Part shown: positions 24,973 through 32,507 of the stretch, piece after piece | How positions within the stretch are numbered: position 1 is the first letter of the stretch | How the letters are laid out: each line of letters begins with the position of its first letter | NCBI GenBank assembly: GCA_002336105.1 | Contig: DDEQ01000028.1 | Location: forward strand, 1 to 52,900 | Length of the DNA: 52,900 nucleotides | Source of the DNA: Chthonomonas sp. UBA1950 | GTDB taxonomy: Bacteria > Armatimonadota > Fimbriimonadia > Fimbriimonadales > Fimbriimonadaceae | Reading direction: 5' to 3' | Notes under the pieces: generated by a model | The model's database searches: none | Told to the model about the DNA's origin: nothing | Seen by the model: only the letters and a program-made list of their open reading frames with translations | Program-made: the position numbers and the translations under genes

Positions 24973-24987
24973 TGGCTTTCTTAAGGA

Positions 24988-25176
24988 TTACTTAGGTACT
25001 AGATTCTTCTTTACGTTATCCGGGATATTTGGATTGCTGGCTACAGGGTCGTTTGCCTTCGCTTTGTCGGCAGACTCAGTTCCAGTAGATTTGACTGTCT
25101 CTACAGGCGTTTCGCCACTGTTACATCCGTAAAGGACAGCAAAAACACCAACCAATATTGCTAGCTTGATTTTCAT
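24988..25176 (-). CDS. Small lipoprotein
   Basis: A 62-residue protein from ATG 25176. MKIKLAILVGVFAVLYGC is a lipoprotein signal with lipobox VLYGC, leaving a mature chain of about 45 residues rich in Ser, Thr, Lys and Pro. The mature part has no recognisable domain and looks disordered. An upstream in-frame start at 25200 would spoil the signal peptide. It follows the DUF1559 gene on the same strand after a hairpin. Confidence 0.6.
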   Translation of the reverse strand: MKIKLAILVGVFAVLYGCNSGETPVETVKSTGTESADKAKANDPVASNPNIPDNVKKNLVPK

Positions 25177-25193
25177 GTTTGTTTCAATTTTAG

Positions 25194-25222
25194 CAAGCAA
25201 GATGAATAAATCATCCTGCTTG
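25194..25222 (-). terminator. Hairpin after the DUF1559 gene
   Basis: A 12-bp stem with one mismatch (25194-25205 with 25211-25222) and a 5-base loop lies 11 bases past the DUF1559 stop on the minus strand. No strong U-run follows, so termination may be partial with read-through into the lipoprotein gene. Confidence 0.5.
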
Positions 25223-25233
25223 TAAGAGTCAGT

Positions 25234-26073
25234 TTACTTGTACTCGCCCCAGGCTTCAGAGGCAATTTGCTGTCGGTCAGCCTGAGTGTAAGTCAGGTTC
25301 GTATACGGGTTAATCGAGTACTTCGTGCCCCAGTCATCCCTCGTCGCATTCGAAGGATCGAGAGTTGCCACGACGCTCTTCGACTTCGCATGGCCGTCTG
25401 CCCAGACAAACGCTGCTTGCTTTCCAACTGCATGGATCGGACCGTTTGTTCCTGATGGACAAGTTGAGTTGATGCACCAGTCCGGCTTTGTCTCTTTGAC
25501 TGAGCTGATAAAGGTTGGGCGCATATCGTTCCATCGAGTTCGACTCGGGACGAACAGAATAGTTCCTGCAACTTCATCAACAGTGTTCAAAGTCGACAGT
25601 CCGTTTTGGGTCCAAGGCAGCTGTAAACACTCGCCGTTGGCAAATCCAATAACAGTTGTATTCGTCGCGAAGTTATTTGGATAAACGTATTTTTTGCCAG
25701 ATGAGTCGGTGTTGCTGTCGACCCAGTATTTGTCTGCTACGAATGGATTCGTAGTGTCGGTAAGCAACCCAGTGCTCTTCGTGTAGGGTGAAAGAGCATG
25801 TCTCCAGCTGTACCAGTCCCATGAATTGGGGCTATAGTGCGTCCAGTCGCATCCTGGAGGTGAACCGTAGTATGACTTGATTAAGGAGTCATCATAGTCA
25901 CCCATGTAGATCATATTTGCCGTAGCAATTTGCTTTGCGTTACTCAGCGCTTGGGTCTTCTTTGCAGCAAGCTTAGCTTGTGCGAATACCGGGAAGAGGA
26001 TCGCCGCCAAGATAGCGATAATCGCGATGACGACGAGTAACTCAATTAATGTAAAGGCTCGCTTATTGTTCAT
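25234..26073 (-). CDS. DUF1559 type IV pilin-like protein
   Basis: A 279-residue protein whose ATG at 26073 opens into MNNKRAFTLIELLVVIAIIA, a class III (type IV pilin/pseudopilin) signal cut by prepilin peptidase before Phe and followed by a hydrophobic helix. The DYDDS segment about 60 residues in and the C-terminal AFVWADGHAKSKSV (the H-x9-DG-type tail) mark it as a DUF1559 protein, a family greatly expanded in Planctomycetes, Verrucomicrobia and Armatimonadota. The function is unknown; surface display or a pseudopilus role is presumed. It starts 40 bases after a LacI regulator gene on the same strand, so the two are probably one transcript. Confidence 0.88.
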   Translation of the reverse strand: MNNKRAFTLIELLVVIAIIAILAAILFPVFAQAKLAAKKTQALSNAKQIATANMIYMGDYDDSLIKSYYGSPPGCDWTHYSPNSWDWYSWRHALSPYTKSTGLLTDTTNPFVADKYWVDSNTDSSGKKYVYPNNFATNTTVIGFANGECLQLPWTQNGLSTLNTVDEVAGTILFVPSRTRWNDMRPTFISSVKETKPDWCINSTCPSGTNGPIHAVGKQAAFVWADGHAKSKSVVATLDPSNATRDDWGTKYSINPYTNLTYTQADRQQIASEAWGEYK

Positions 26074-26113
26074 TGTCGTTTCCGTATTGAATTTCGAATT
26101 GTATGGATAGCGT

Positions 26114-27142
26114 CTATGCAGGAACCGAATTCGGAGGAATCGCCGTTGATTCACGCACGACCAAGCTGGTAGGAAAAACCTGACTCTGGGTATCCAATTC
26201 CCCCCAAGACAAGCTGACAACGGCACGCAAAGCTGCGCTTGATATCAGGTCGATTGGTTGCCGAACCGTTGTCAATTTCGGCGACCTTTGGGTAGCGATG
26301 TCTGTGTCATCAAAACCCGTAATACTCAGATCACTTGGAACGTTAAAACCTTTATGCTCAGCTGCTTCGCAAGCACCAAATGCAATCTCATCGTTGGCGC
26401 AAACAATAGCGGTCGGTCGATCCTTTCTTCCCAGTAACTCTATCGTTGCCTCCCAACCGTAGGATCTTGTGAAATGTCCTATGAGAACATTTCTGTCGGT
26501 GCATTTTAGTCCGCACTCAATCATCGAAGCCTTAAAGGCGTCATGGCGAGACCTTCCGTCGGGAGATGCCAAATACCCACCGATATGGGCGATATTCTTG
26601 TGTCCAAGCTTCACTAAATGCTCAACTGCAAGCCTAATGCCACTGGCGTTATCGACGCAAAAATTGACTCCAGGATCTTCGATTGCACTCGCAATACAGG
26701 TATGAGGAAAATTCCGTTGTCGCATCAGGTGCAGCGCATTGCTATCTGGTTGTGGCGCAATGAAAACAACACCATCTATCCGGCCATCAAGCAAACCCAA
26801 ACCGGCAACTTCCGGACCATTGAGATTTTTTCCAGCAAAGAGAAGTAGATCGTATCCTAGATTTTCAGATTCATTGACGATGGCATTCCAAGCTAGCTGA
26901 ACGAACATCGAGCGGAACACATTGATCTCGGTACTCGGCGGTACAACGCCAATGGTGCTGGTTCGCCTTGTTGCTAAGCTTCGAGCAAGGCGATTGGGTC
27001 GGTAATCAAGTTCTTTCGCAAGTTGTAGAACTTTGTGGCGTGTCTCTTCATTAACAGGACGCGGACCGCCGTTCAACGCATAGCACACCGTGCTCGTTGA
27101 TATTTGAAGCCTCTTTGCTATGTCCTTGACTGTCGCCGCCAT
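26114..27142 (-). CDS. LacI-family transcriptional regulator
   Basis: A 342-residue regulator. The N-terminal helix-turn-helix (ATVKDIAKRLQISTSTVCYA) and hinge helix (YRPNRLARSLATRRTSTIGV) match the LacI/GalR family; the rest is a periplasmic-binding-protein fold with VEHLVKLGHKNIAHIGGYLA and DLSITGFDDTDIATQRSPKL. It should bind DNA as a dimer and release it on binding a sugar-like ligand. ATG 27142 is chosen because it begins the HTH domain and follows AGAAGG. Two tandem palindromes directly upstream suggest autoregulation. Related palindromes precede two glycosidase genes, so polysaccharide use is a reasonable guess for its regulon. Confidence 0.92.
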   Translation of the reverse strand: MAATVKDIAKRLQISTSTVCYALNGGPRPVNEETRHKVLQLAKELDYRPNRLARSLATRRTSTIGVVPPSTEINVFRSMFVQLAWNAIVNESENLGYDLLLFAGKNLNGPEVAGLGLLDGRIDGVVFIAPQPDSNALHLMRQRNFPHTCIASAIEDPGVNFCVDNASGIRLAVEHLVKLGHKNIAHIGGYLASPDGRSRHDAFKASMIECGLKCTDRNVLIGHFTRSYGWEATIELLGRKDRPTAIVCANDEIAFGACEAAEHKGFNVPSDLSITGFDDTDIATQRSPKLTTVRQPIDLISSAALRAVVSLSWGELDTQSQVFPTSLVVRESTAIPPNSVPA

Positions 27143-27157
27143 TGATCGACCTTCTAT

Positions 27158-27181
27158 CGAGACGTCTCGCGAGACGTTTCG
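27158..27181 (-). promoter_or_regulatory. Tandem LacI-type operators before the lacI-like gene
   Basis: Two 12-base sites abut exactly: CGAGACGTCTCG (27158-27169), a perfect palindrome, and CGAGACGTTTCG (27170-27181), one base pair off. Both have a central CG, as LacI/GalR operators do. They sit just upstream of the Shine-Dalgarno site; a possible -10 (TACAAT) lies further upstream on the minus strand near 27190. Confidence 0.7.
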
Positions 27182-27422
27182 ATGAATTATTGTACACACA
27201 TGAAATCGTCTTTGTGTAACCCGTTTTTTGCGGTTTTCATTTTGTTTTCAAGTGTGAGTTGTCGACAGATTCCAACACAGACTTCTCGACCAGTATCTGG
27301 CGTGCGCTGAGGTCAGGCTTCGCCTGTCTACAGCTATAGAAATAGATGGTCGGTCGCAAATTTTGTTCAAGTTATCCTGAGAAGTGCCAGAATCGACTGC
27401 GAAGTTGCCACTTGTCGGTACA

Positions 27423-27451
27423 GTTTATGCGTGCCTAAATTAGGCATAAAC
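27423..27451 (+). promoter_or_regulatory. Metalloregulator-like palindrome before the NRAMP-related transporter
   Basis: TGCCTAAATTAGGCA (27432-27446) is a perfect 15-base palindrome, nested in GTTTATGC (27423-27430) and GCATAAAC (27444-27451). The TTAGGC/GCCTAA half-sites resemble operators of DtxR/MntR-family metal-dependent repressors. It lies about 190 bases before the transporter gene and 20 before a short reading frame. Confidence 0.6.
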
Positions 27452-27470
27452 TATTTCAAAAAGAGGAGGC

Positions 27471-27584
27471 ATGCGAAGAATGTCGACGTCTCATGACACC
27501 GCCGAACCTCCAAGTCCGAATGGGCTTGGATCAAATACGACGAATATTGCAATGCCTCTTTGCGCCCCTGATGCTACTTCTTAG
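27471..27584 (+). CDS. Putative leader peptide ahead of the NRAMP-related gene
   Basis: A 37-codon frame with a strong Shine-Dalgarno site (GAGGAGG, 27463-27469, followed closely by the ATG). The product contains TAEPPSPNGLG and APDATS, so it is Pro- and acid-rich. It has no membrane helix or known domain. Position, size and overlap with mutually exclusive RNA pairings suggest a regulatory leader rather than a functional protein. The short Shine-Dalgarno to ATG spacing means the downstream in-frame ATG at 27480 (34 codons) may be the true start. Confidence 0.45.
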   Translation: MRRMSTSHDTAEPPSPNGLGSNTTNIAMPLCAPDATS

Positions 27585-27638
27585 CTGAGTAGTCGCTGGT
27601 GGATTGGCATTGCCTGATTATCCGAGGAGGTTATCGGA
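27549..27638 (+). promoter_or_regulatory. Alternative RNA pairings before the transporter start
   Basis: GCAATGCC (27549-27556) pairs perfectly with GGCATTGC (27606-27613). The overlapping ATGCCTC (27552-27558) can instead pair with GAGGCAT (27466-27472), which holds the leader's ribosome-binding site and start. The two pairings exclude each other. A small hairpin (TCCGA 27621-27625, TCGGA 27634-27638) presents the transporter's GGAGG in its loop. Switch-like control is inferred. Confidence 0.4.
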
Positions 27639-28973
27639 ATGCCACCAGAAATCTCAACCAGTTTCTCTGATCGAACAGGTCAGCAAAACGCTGCCAGCGT
27701 TCAAACTGAACGACACGCAAAATCACGATGGTCTCACCAGATTTTGACGTTCCTCATGGTAATGGGTCCGGGACTCATTGTCATGGTCGCAGACAATGAT
27801 GCAGGAGCGGTATCAACTTATACAGAGGCCGGAGCGAAATACGGAACGAGCTTGCTCTGCTTGCTCATCTTCTTGCTTCCTTGCACTTATTTCATTCAGG
27901 AAATGGTGGTTCGTTTGGGGATTGCAACCGGAGAAGGTCACGCAGCCCTAATCTACAAACGATTTGGAAAGTCGTGGGGTTTGTTCTCGTTAGTTGACTT
28001 ACTGCTGGTCAACTTTTTCACGCTAGTCACCGAGTTCGCAGCGATCTCTCTCGCCATGACAAAACTTGGCATAGATCCGAGAATCTCCGTGCCAGTCTCG
28101 TGTTTTGGACTTGTCCTATTAGTCTCACTAGCCAACTTCCGGAGTTGGGAGAGGTTTTCGCTTGTTCTGTGCGCTCTAAATCTAGTTTGGATAGTAATCG
28201 CTTTCAAGTTAGCGCCTTCCCCCAGGTCCGTTATTCACGATACATTCCTACCTCCAATCCCATCAAATGGGATCACTAATGATTTAGTGTTCATGGTGAT
28301 AGCAATTGTTGGCACCACGATTGCACCTTGGCAGTTATTCTTCCAACAAAGCTGTATCGCAGACAAAAAGCTGCGATTTACCGACGTCAAGATGGCGCGA
28401 ATAGACACGCTTCTTGGAGCTGTTTTTGTAGTTATATTTGCTGCTAGTATGATGCTAATTGGGAACAGTTTGCGGGTAAGAGGAATTAGTTACATTGACC
28501 CAGCGCAGATGGCTTCTGAATTAGGTCGCCATGTTTCACCAATTATTAAGGACTCACTCTTGCTTCTTATGGTGAATGCCGCAGTTCTTGGCGCGGTAGC
28601 AATTTCACTTTCGAGTTCCTGGGCCTATGGTGAAGTTAAAGGCTGGTCTAGTAGCTTGCAATCCAGCTACAAGGATGCTCCGGCGTTCTACGGATTTTTC
28701 GCTATCAGCGTGTGTGCTGCTGGTGCGATTGTTCTGATTCCAGGAGCACCTTTACAGCTGATTATTCTTAGTGTCCAGGTTCTTGCTGGCATCATGTTAC
28801 CGTCAGCAATAATCTTCTTACAATTACTGCTTAATGATAAAGAGCTACTAGGAGACTTCGCGAATAAGCCATGGAACAATTGGATCAACTGGACACTAAT
28901 TGCATTGCTCTTTGGTTTATCCATGACACTTGCACTTCAAGTTATTCTCCCTAATCTACTGCCTCATCAATAA
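27639..28973 (+). CDS. NRAMP-related divalent metal transporter (NRMT-like)
   Basis: A 444-residue polytopic membrane protein of the SLC11/NRAMP fold. The first helix contains ADNDAGAVSTYTEAGAKYGT where manganese transporters have D-P-G-N; D52 is kept. In the sixth helix the canonical M-P-H-N is replaced by A229-P-W-Q, so the metal-binding methionine is Ala. This pattern, with VGTTIAPWQLFFQQS, is that of NRAMP-related Mg2+ transporters rather than MntH. Substrate is therefore likely Mg2+ (possibly with Mn2+), by family inference. GGAGG precedes the ATG. A 71-residue membrane protein follows after 23 bases. A palindrome, a leader frame and alternative hairpins lie upstream. Confidence 0.85.
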   Translation: MPPEISTSFSDRTGQQNAASVQTERHAKSRWSHQILTFLMVMGPGLIVMVADNDAGAVSTYTEAGAKYGTSLLCLLIFLLPCTYFIQEMVVRLGIATGEGHAALIYKRFGKSWGLFSLVDLLLVNFFTLVTEFAAISLAMTKLGIDPRISVPVSCFGLVLLVSLANFRSWERFSLVLCALNLVWIVIAFKLAPSPRSVIHDTFLPPIPSNGITNDLVFMVIAIVGTTIAPWQLFFQQSCIADKKLRFTDVKMARIDTLLGAVFVVIFAASMMLIGNSLRVRGISYIDPAQMASELGRHVSPIIKDSLLLLMVNAAVLGAVAISLSSSWAYGEVKGWSSSLQSSYKDAPAFYGFFAISVCAAGAIVLIPGAPLQLIILSVQVLAGIMLPSAIIFLQLLLNDKELLGDFANKPWNNWINWTLIALLFGLSMTLALQVILPNLLPHQ

Positions 28974-28996
28974 ACACTCTCACGAAGGAGGAAGCC

Positions 28997-29212
28997 ATGA
29001 AAACACTCAATGAAAACTACCGACTGATTCACCCACTTGACGATGTCCCTGAGAAGAAGGTTGATGTGTCGCAACTAGGGCCAATTCAGATGGCTCCTAG
29101 TGTACGCTTTTCCCTCTTTGCGCTTAAGGCATACCTCTTAGTTATGGCGCTACTGGTTGTCTATAAAGTTGCCGAGATGGGCGGACTAACTCAACTCGCA
29201 ACCAGCCGATAA
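28997..29212 (+). CDS. Small single-span membrane protein downstream of the transporter
   Basis: A 71-residue protein with a hydrophilic N-terminal half (LIHPLDDVPEKKVDVSQLGP) and one transmembrane helix (FALKAYLLVMALLVVYKVAE). GGAGG lies 7 bases before the ATG. It is closed by a terminator shared with the opposite strand, so it belongs to the transporter transcript. No family is recognised; an accessory or regulatory subunit of the transporter is inferred from position only. Confidence 0.65.
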   Translation: MKTLNENYRLIHPLDDVPEKKVDVSQLGPIQMAPSVRFSLFALKAYLLVMALLVVYKVAEMGGLTQLATSR

Positions 29213-29218
29213 CTCTAT

Positions 29219-29258
29219 AGTCGCGACGAAGTGTAACGATCACTTTGTCGCGACTTCT
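29219..29258. terminator. Bidirectional terminator
   Basis: A 15-bp stem (29219-29233 with 29241-29255), perfect but for one G-T wobble, has a 7-base loop. It lies where the transporter transcript meets the end of the GH67-like gene, whose last codons form part of the stem. Confidence 0.8.
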
Positions 29259-30814
29259 ATTCGATTCAACAAGTCAGCACAAAGCGCTAAGCCACGAATC
29301 TTGTTCTCGGGAATATAGTTCTCCGTAAAGTCGCGATTGCGAAGAGCACCTAAGGTAGTTCGAAAAGATATGACTGCGTCTTTTGCTTTCGAGACTTCAA
29401 TCAACTTACGTTCAGCTAACCTCATCGTCCAATACGCCTTTGCCATCAACTTCCAGACCTTAGCTAAGTCGACTGAAAGCTCTAACCGGCGATGAAGATC
29501 GTCATAATCACCGACTTTCAAGGCTTTCCTTATTGTCTGTAGCTCTTTAAGGTTGCTCTCCGCAATCCTAACGGCCTCAGAACGCTGCTTGATGATCTTG
29601 TTGACCACGGATTCGCTTGGAGATATTAACTCCCGTTCGAGTGCCTTTGTTGAGGGGTCCCAAATGGCTGAACTCTTGCTGACGATACAACTATCAATCT
29701 GGTTCGATTTCGCAGGAATATAGGACTGGTCTTTCGGAGCCCAGAAGCCCAAAGTGTAAAACATCAGTTTGGATTGTTCGAAGGTTTGCCGATAGATGTT
29801 CGTTAAAGTTTTTGAAGCTTGGGACCCAATTGCTAGACTGTAGCGCTCTCTATTCCAATCTTGATAGATCCTGTCAGGTTGAGCATTTCCATCCCTTAAA
29901 TATCGGCTGAAGGCGAAGAGATTTAGTTCACTTGGGGTCCCGAGCGAACTAAATTGGTCGCGATCTATTCGAGCCACAACACCGACAATTCCCTTTGATC
30001 GGTCGTAATCGAGACGTCGCTTCAAATATTCAACCTGGCTAACGGGAATCATCGACTGCCCCCAATATTCTGAACCGAGGTCCATTTCAACAACTTGCGG
30101 TGTCAATCCATAGGCTCCAATCGAAGCAGAGTTAGGATAGAAGAGTTGCCAATCTTGAGGCACGTCCTTGGAGTGCATCGTGATTCCATTAAAGTCTTTC
30201 AACCCACCGATCAAAGCTTCAAATTGGCTTGGTGCATGCTGAAAGTCACGAACAAAAAGATCTTTCCCGAGTTCATCGACGATGACATTCTTGAACTGAG
30301 AGGTTGTAAACCTAACCCTGTCCGCCATGGATTTTGAGTTCCAAAACGAGTCTTCGGATGTTACTTGCCAAATCTCAGTCGGAGTAGAACCGTAACTCAT
30401 CACGCCACCCGAGAGTGACGGAACGCTTTTGAAAGCCTTCCTGACAGCCCCAAGGCGCTCTTGCCAGAACTGCTTCCCTCCTTCGCTAGAAGGATCGATG
30501 TGAAGATTTCTGATCTTCGTGTTGAACTCGCGAATCCATATGTAGGTTTGCACTCCGTTTGATTTTGCGAGAGCACAAATCTTTTCTAGGCGCATTGAAT
30601 CGCCTGGCACTTCATCAACAAAGGTCGGATTATCGCCAGCTAGTTCCAAATGGTTGATGTCATACCTTTTGCAGGCCGCTATCACCTTCTGAAGATAAGC
30701 AGGGCTCGTGCCGTGAACCATAAATCCACGGATTGGCAACACTTCTGCCCTGCGTGGGGCAGAAGTGTGACCTAAACAAGTCAGGACTAATAAGCAGGCA
30801 TCAAAGCTGAGCAT
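29240..30814 (-). CDS. Secreted TIM-barrel glycosidase-like protein (GH67-like)
   Basis: A 524-residue protein with a signal peptide (MLSFDACLLVLTCLGHTSA). RGFMVHGTSPAYLQKVIAAC and YDINHLELAGD look like the first strands of a TIM barrel, and SELNLFAFSRYLRDGNAQPD followed by YQDWNRERY recalls the C-terminal part of GH67 alpha-glucuronidases. The last 150 residues are helical and Lys-rich. I could not place the catalytic acids with confidence, so activity is uncertain and GH67 is only a resemblance. Its start overlaps the end of the frameshifted DUF1559 gene by 28 bases. It may act on glucuronoxylan alongside the other glycosidases. Confidence 0.55.
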   Translation of the reverse strand: MLSFDACLLVLTCLGHTSAPRRAEVLPIRGFMVHGTSPAYLQKVIAACKRYDINHLELAGDNPTFVDEVPGDSMRLEKICALAKSNGVQTYIWIREFNTKIRNLHIDPSSEGGKQFWQERLGAVRKAFKSVPSLSGGVMSYGSTPTEIWQVTSEDSFWNSKSMADRVRFTTSQFKNVIVDELGKDLFVRDFQHAPSQFEALIGGLKDFNGITMHSKDVPQDWQLFYPNSASIGAYGLTPQVVEMDLGSEYWGQSMIPVSQVEYLKRRLDYDRSKGIVGVVARIDRDQFSSLGTPSELNLFAFSRYLRDGNAQPDRIYQDWNRERYSLAIGSQASKTLTNIYRQTFEQSKLMFYTLGFWAPKDQSYIPAKSNQIDSCIVSKSSAIWDPSTKALERELISPSESVVNKIIKQRSEAVRIAESNLKELQTIRKALKVGDYDDLHRRLELSVDLAKVWKLMAKAYWTMRLAERKLIEVSKAKDAVISFRTTLGALRNRDFTENYIPENKIRGLALCADLLNRIEVATK

Positions 30815-31585
30815 GTGGCTTCATCAACTAGAGTCGCTGCATACGGGTAGTAATATTCGCCCCACATAAAGTTGCTACCGAGGGTCTGCTCCAAACGCTT
30901 AGATTTTGCGTGACCATCACAAAAGATGAAGTTTGACACGTTTGAATGACGATCAAACGCGACTCGTGCGAGCTTAAAGTTGCTGTCAGAAGGCTTTGCA
31001 ATCGCTGCTTTGACTCGATCCACAGTCTGCTTACAATACTGACCGCCCTCTGAAGGAGTATCTGGATAGAAGCCAGATGTTCCTGCATATGCCTTGAGCG
31101 TTTTGGTGCCGATCACGTACTGCTTTTCAGCAAGTTGAATCACGTCGGCAGGAACTGAAATCGCTGTTGTCGAGACCGTCCCGCCGTTCCAAGATGGCAT
31201 GACGGCGTAGTTAGGAATGTAACTCAAGTTCGGAACAGTGAGATCAGTAAAGCCTCCGCTTGTTGAAGGAGGTGTAGGCTTGAAGTCAGTCAGACACTTA
31301 AAGATATCGACGTTCTTGATGTAAGGAAGAATCATATACGCCCACTGGGTCCGCCGATCTACTGTCGGTCCTGGGCCGTCGTAATAGTAGGTCTGCGGGT
31401 TCACATCATCATAATCGCCGACGTAGAGCATTACGGCAGTTCCAAGCTCTTTACTGTGTGAAAGACAAGTTGTCTTTTTCGCAGCTTCTTTGGCTTGAGC
31501 AAATACTTAAAAAAAAAATGGCTGCTAGGATAGCAATGATTGCGATCACCACTAGCAACTCGATAAGCGTAAAACCCTTCCTCAT
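30787..31585 (-). pseudogene. DUF1559 pilin-like gene interrupted by a frameshift
   Basis: The gene starts at ATG 31585 (MRKGFTLIELLVVIAIIAIL, pilin-type signal, GAGG site upstream). After AAIFF the frame continues into LSICSSQRSC and stops at 31451. The expected continuation VFAQAKEAAKKTTCLSHSKE, then LYVGDYDDVNP, is intact one frame over and runs to 30787, including the DUF1559 tail FIFCDGHAKSKR. The break lies at a run of ten A residues (31509-31518 on the + strand); one extra base beside the run explains it. A TAA in the second frame directly before the join argues against simple slippage within the run. It may be a sequencing error, a recent mutation or programmed shifting. Confidence 0.8.
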
Positions 31586-31733
31586 CTTTTCAACCTCGGT
31601 TTTTGACCGACCGTATGATTGTTGTTGGAAGAAAGTGGTTTTAACAGTCGTATAACGATTTTGATGTCGATTCTTAATATGGGACATCTCGAACAGCAAT
31701 GAACGAGCTTAGGTGATAATGAAAGGACACCGT

Positions 31734-32495
31734 ATGTCCTCGGAAACCTCATTACATGCCATCGTTTTGCGCCGTCGAGATAGCGGCGAAAGTGATCGCA
31801 GGCTCACCGTTCTTTCGGCAGAACGAGGCAAGTTGGACGTCATCGCAAAGGGCGCACGCAAGGCAACAAGTCGTCTCGCTGGATCATCTGATCCGCTCAC
31901 GTTGTCTCAAATGAACATTGCCGAAGGAAAGGCAAATCGGTTTGTCACTCAAGTACAACCCATCAGTTCTTACCGTGGGATTCGGTCTGATTATGAGCGG
32001 CTCCAATACGCGCTCGGAATTCTTGAGTTGTACGCTGCAATCGTTCCGTACGATGAGCCAGCGCCAGAGATATTTGAGTTACTTGCGCGCTCTTTGACCT
32101 GGATCGAGCATCATAAGAAGCCGAAAGTTGCGTTAGCTTGGTGTCAAGTAAAGCTGCTTGAAGCATCTGGTTTTTTGCCAGAGTTCTCACGCTGTGTCGT
32201 GTTCGAAGTTCCGATACAAGAGGCCGTAGCATTTGTGTCTCCTCATGCGGGTGGGTATGTCTGTCAAGAGGCGTCTATCAAGTACGTTGATCGCTTTGAA
32301 GTGCGAGCTGAAGTGCTTTACGGGCTGTCAAAACTCCCCGAATTATCTGAACCACCGAAGAACCTCAAGTTCGTTGAAGAAACGATTACGGCTCTTTTCC
32401 CTTTTTGGAGAGCGATTGCCGACGCTCAATTACCAGCAAACGAGGGTCTTGTAGGAGACCTACAAGTCGCAATAGCCCAAAACTCGCTAGATTGA
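31734..32495 (+). CDS. recO: DNA repair protein RecO
   Basis: A 253-residue protein of RecFOR recombination repair, which loads RecA on SSB-coated single-stranded DNA. The N-terminal OB fold is TSLHAIVLRRRDSGESDRRL followed by SAERGKLDVIAKGARKATSR; the helical C-terminal domain includes LLEASGFLPEF. The zinc finger usual in RecO (C-x2-C and C-x2-C) is degraded: only CVVFE and VCQEA each keep one cysteine, so zinc binding is doubtful. ATG 31734 is chosen because AAAGGA lies 6 bases upstream; in-frame GTG 31713 and ATG 31719 are alternatives. Confidence 0.88.
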   Translation: MSSETSLHAIVLRRRDSGESDRRLTVLSAERGKLDVIAKGARKATSRLAGSSDPLTLSQMNIAEGKANRFVTQVQPISSYRGIRSDYERLQYALGILELYAAIVPYDEPAPEIFELLARSLTWIEHHKKPKVALAWCQVKLLEASGFLPEFSRCVVFEVPIQEAVAFVSPHAGGYVCQEASIKYVDRFEVRAEVLYGLSKLPELSEPPKNLKFVEETITALFPFWRAIADAQLPANEGLVGDLQVAIAQNSLD

Positions 32496-32507
32496 GTCTT
32501 GTTCTAG

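Noticed and set aside
27200..27640. Mn2+ (yybP-ykoY) riboswitch before the NRAMP-related gene
   Set aside because: The conserved loop sequences of that class were not found; only the leader frame and local pairings are supported.
31500..31520. Programmed -1 slippage at the A10 run
   Set aside because: Reading into the second frame from within the run meets a TAA at once, so simple slippage cannot give the full protein. Kept only as one of several explanations in the findings.
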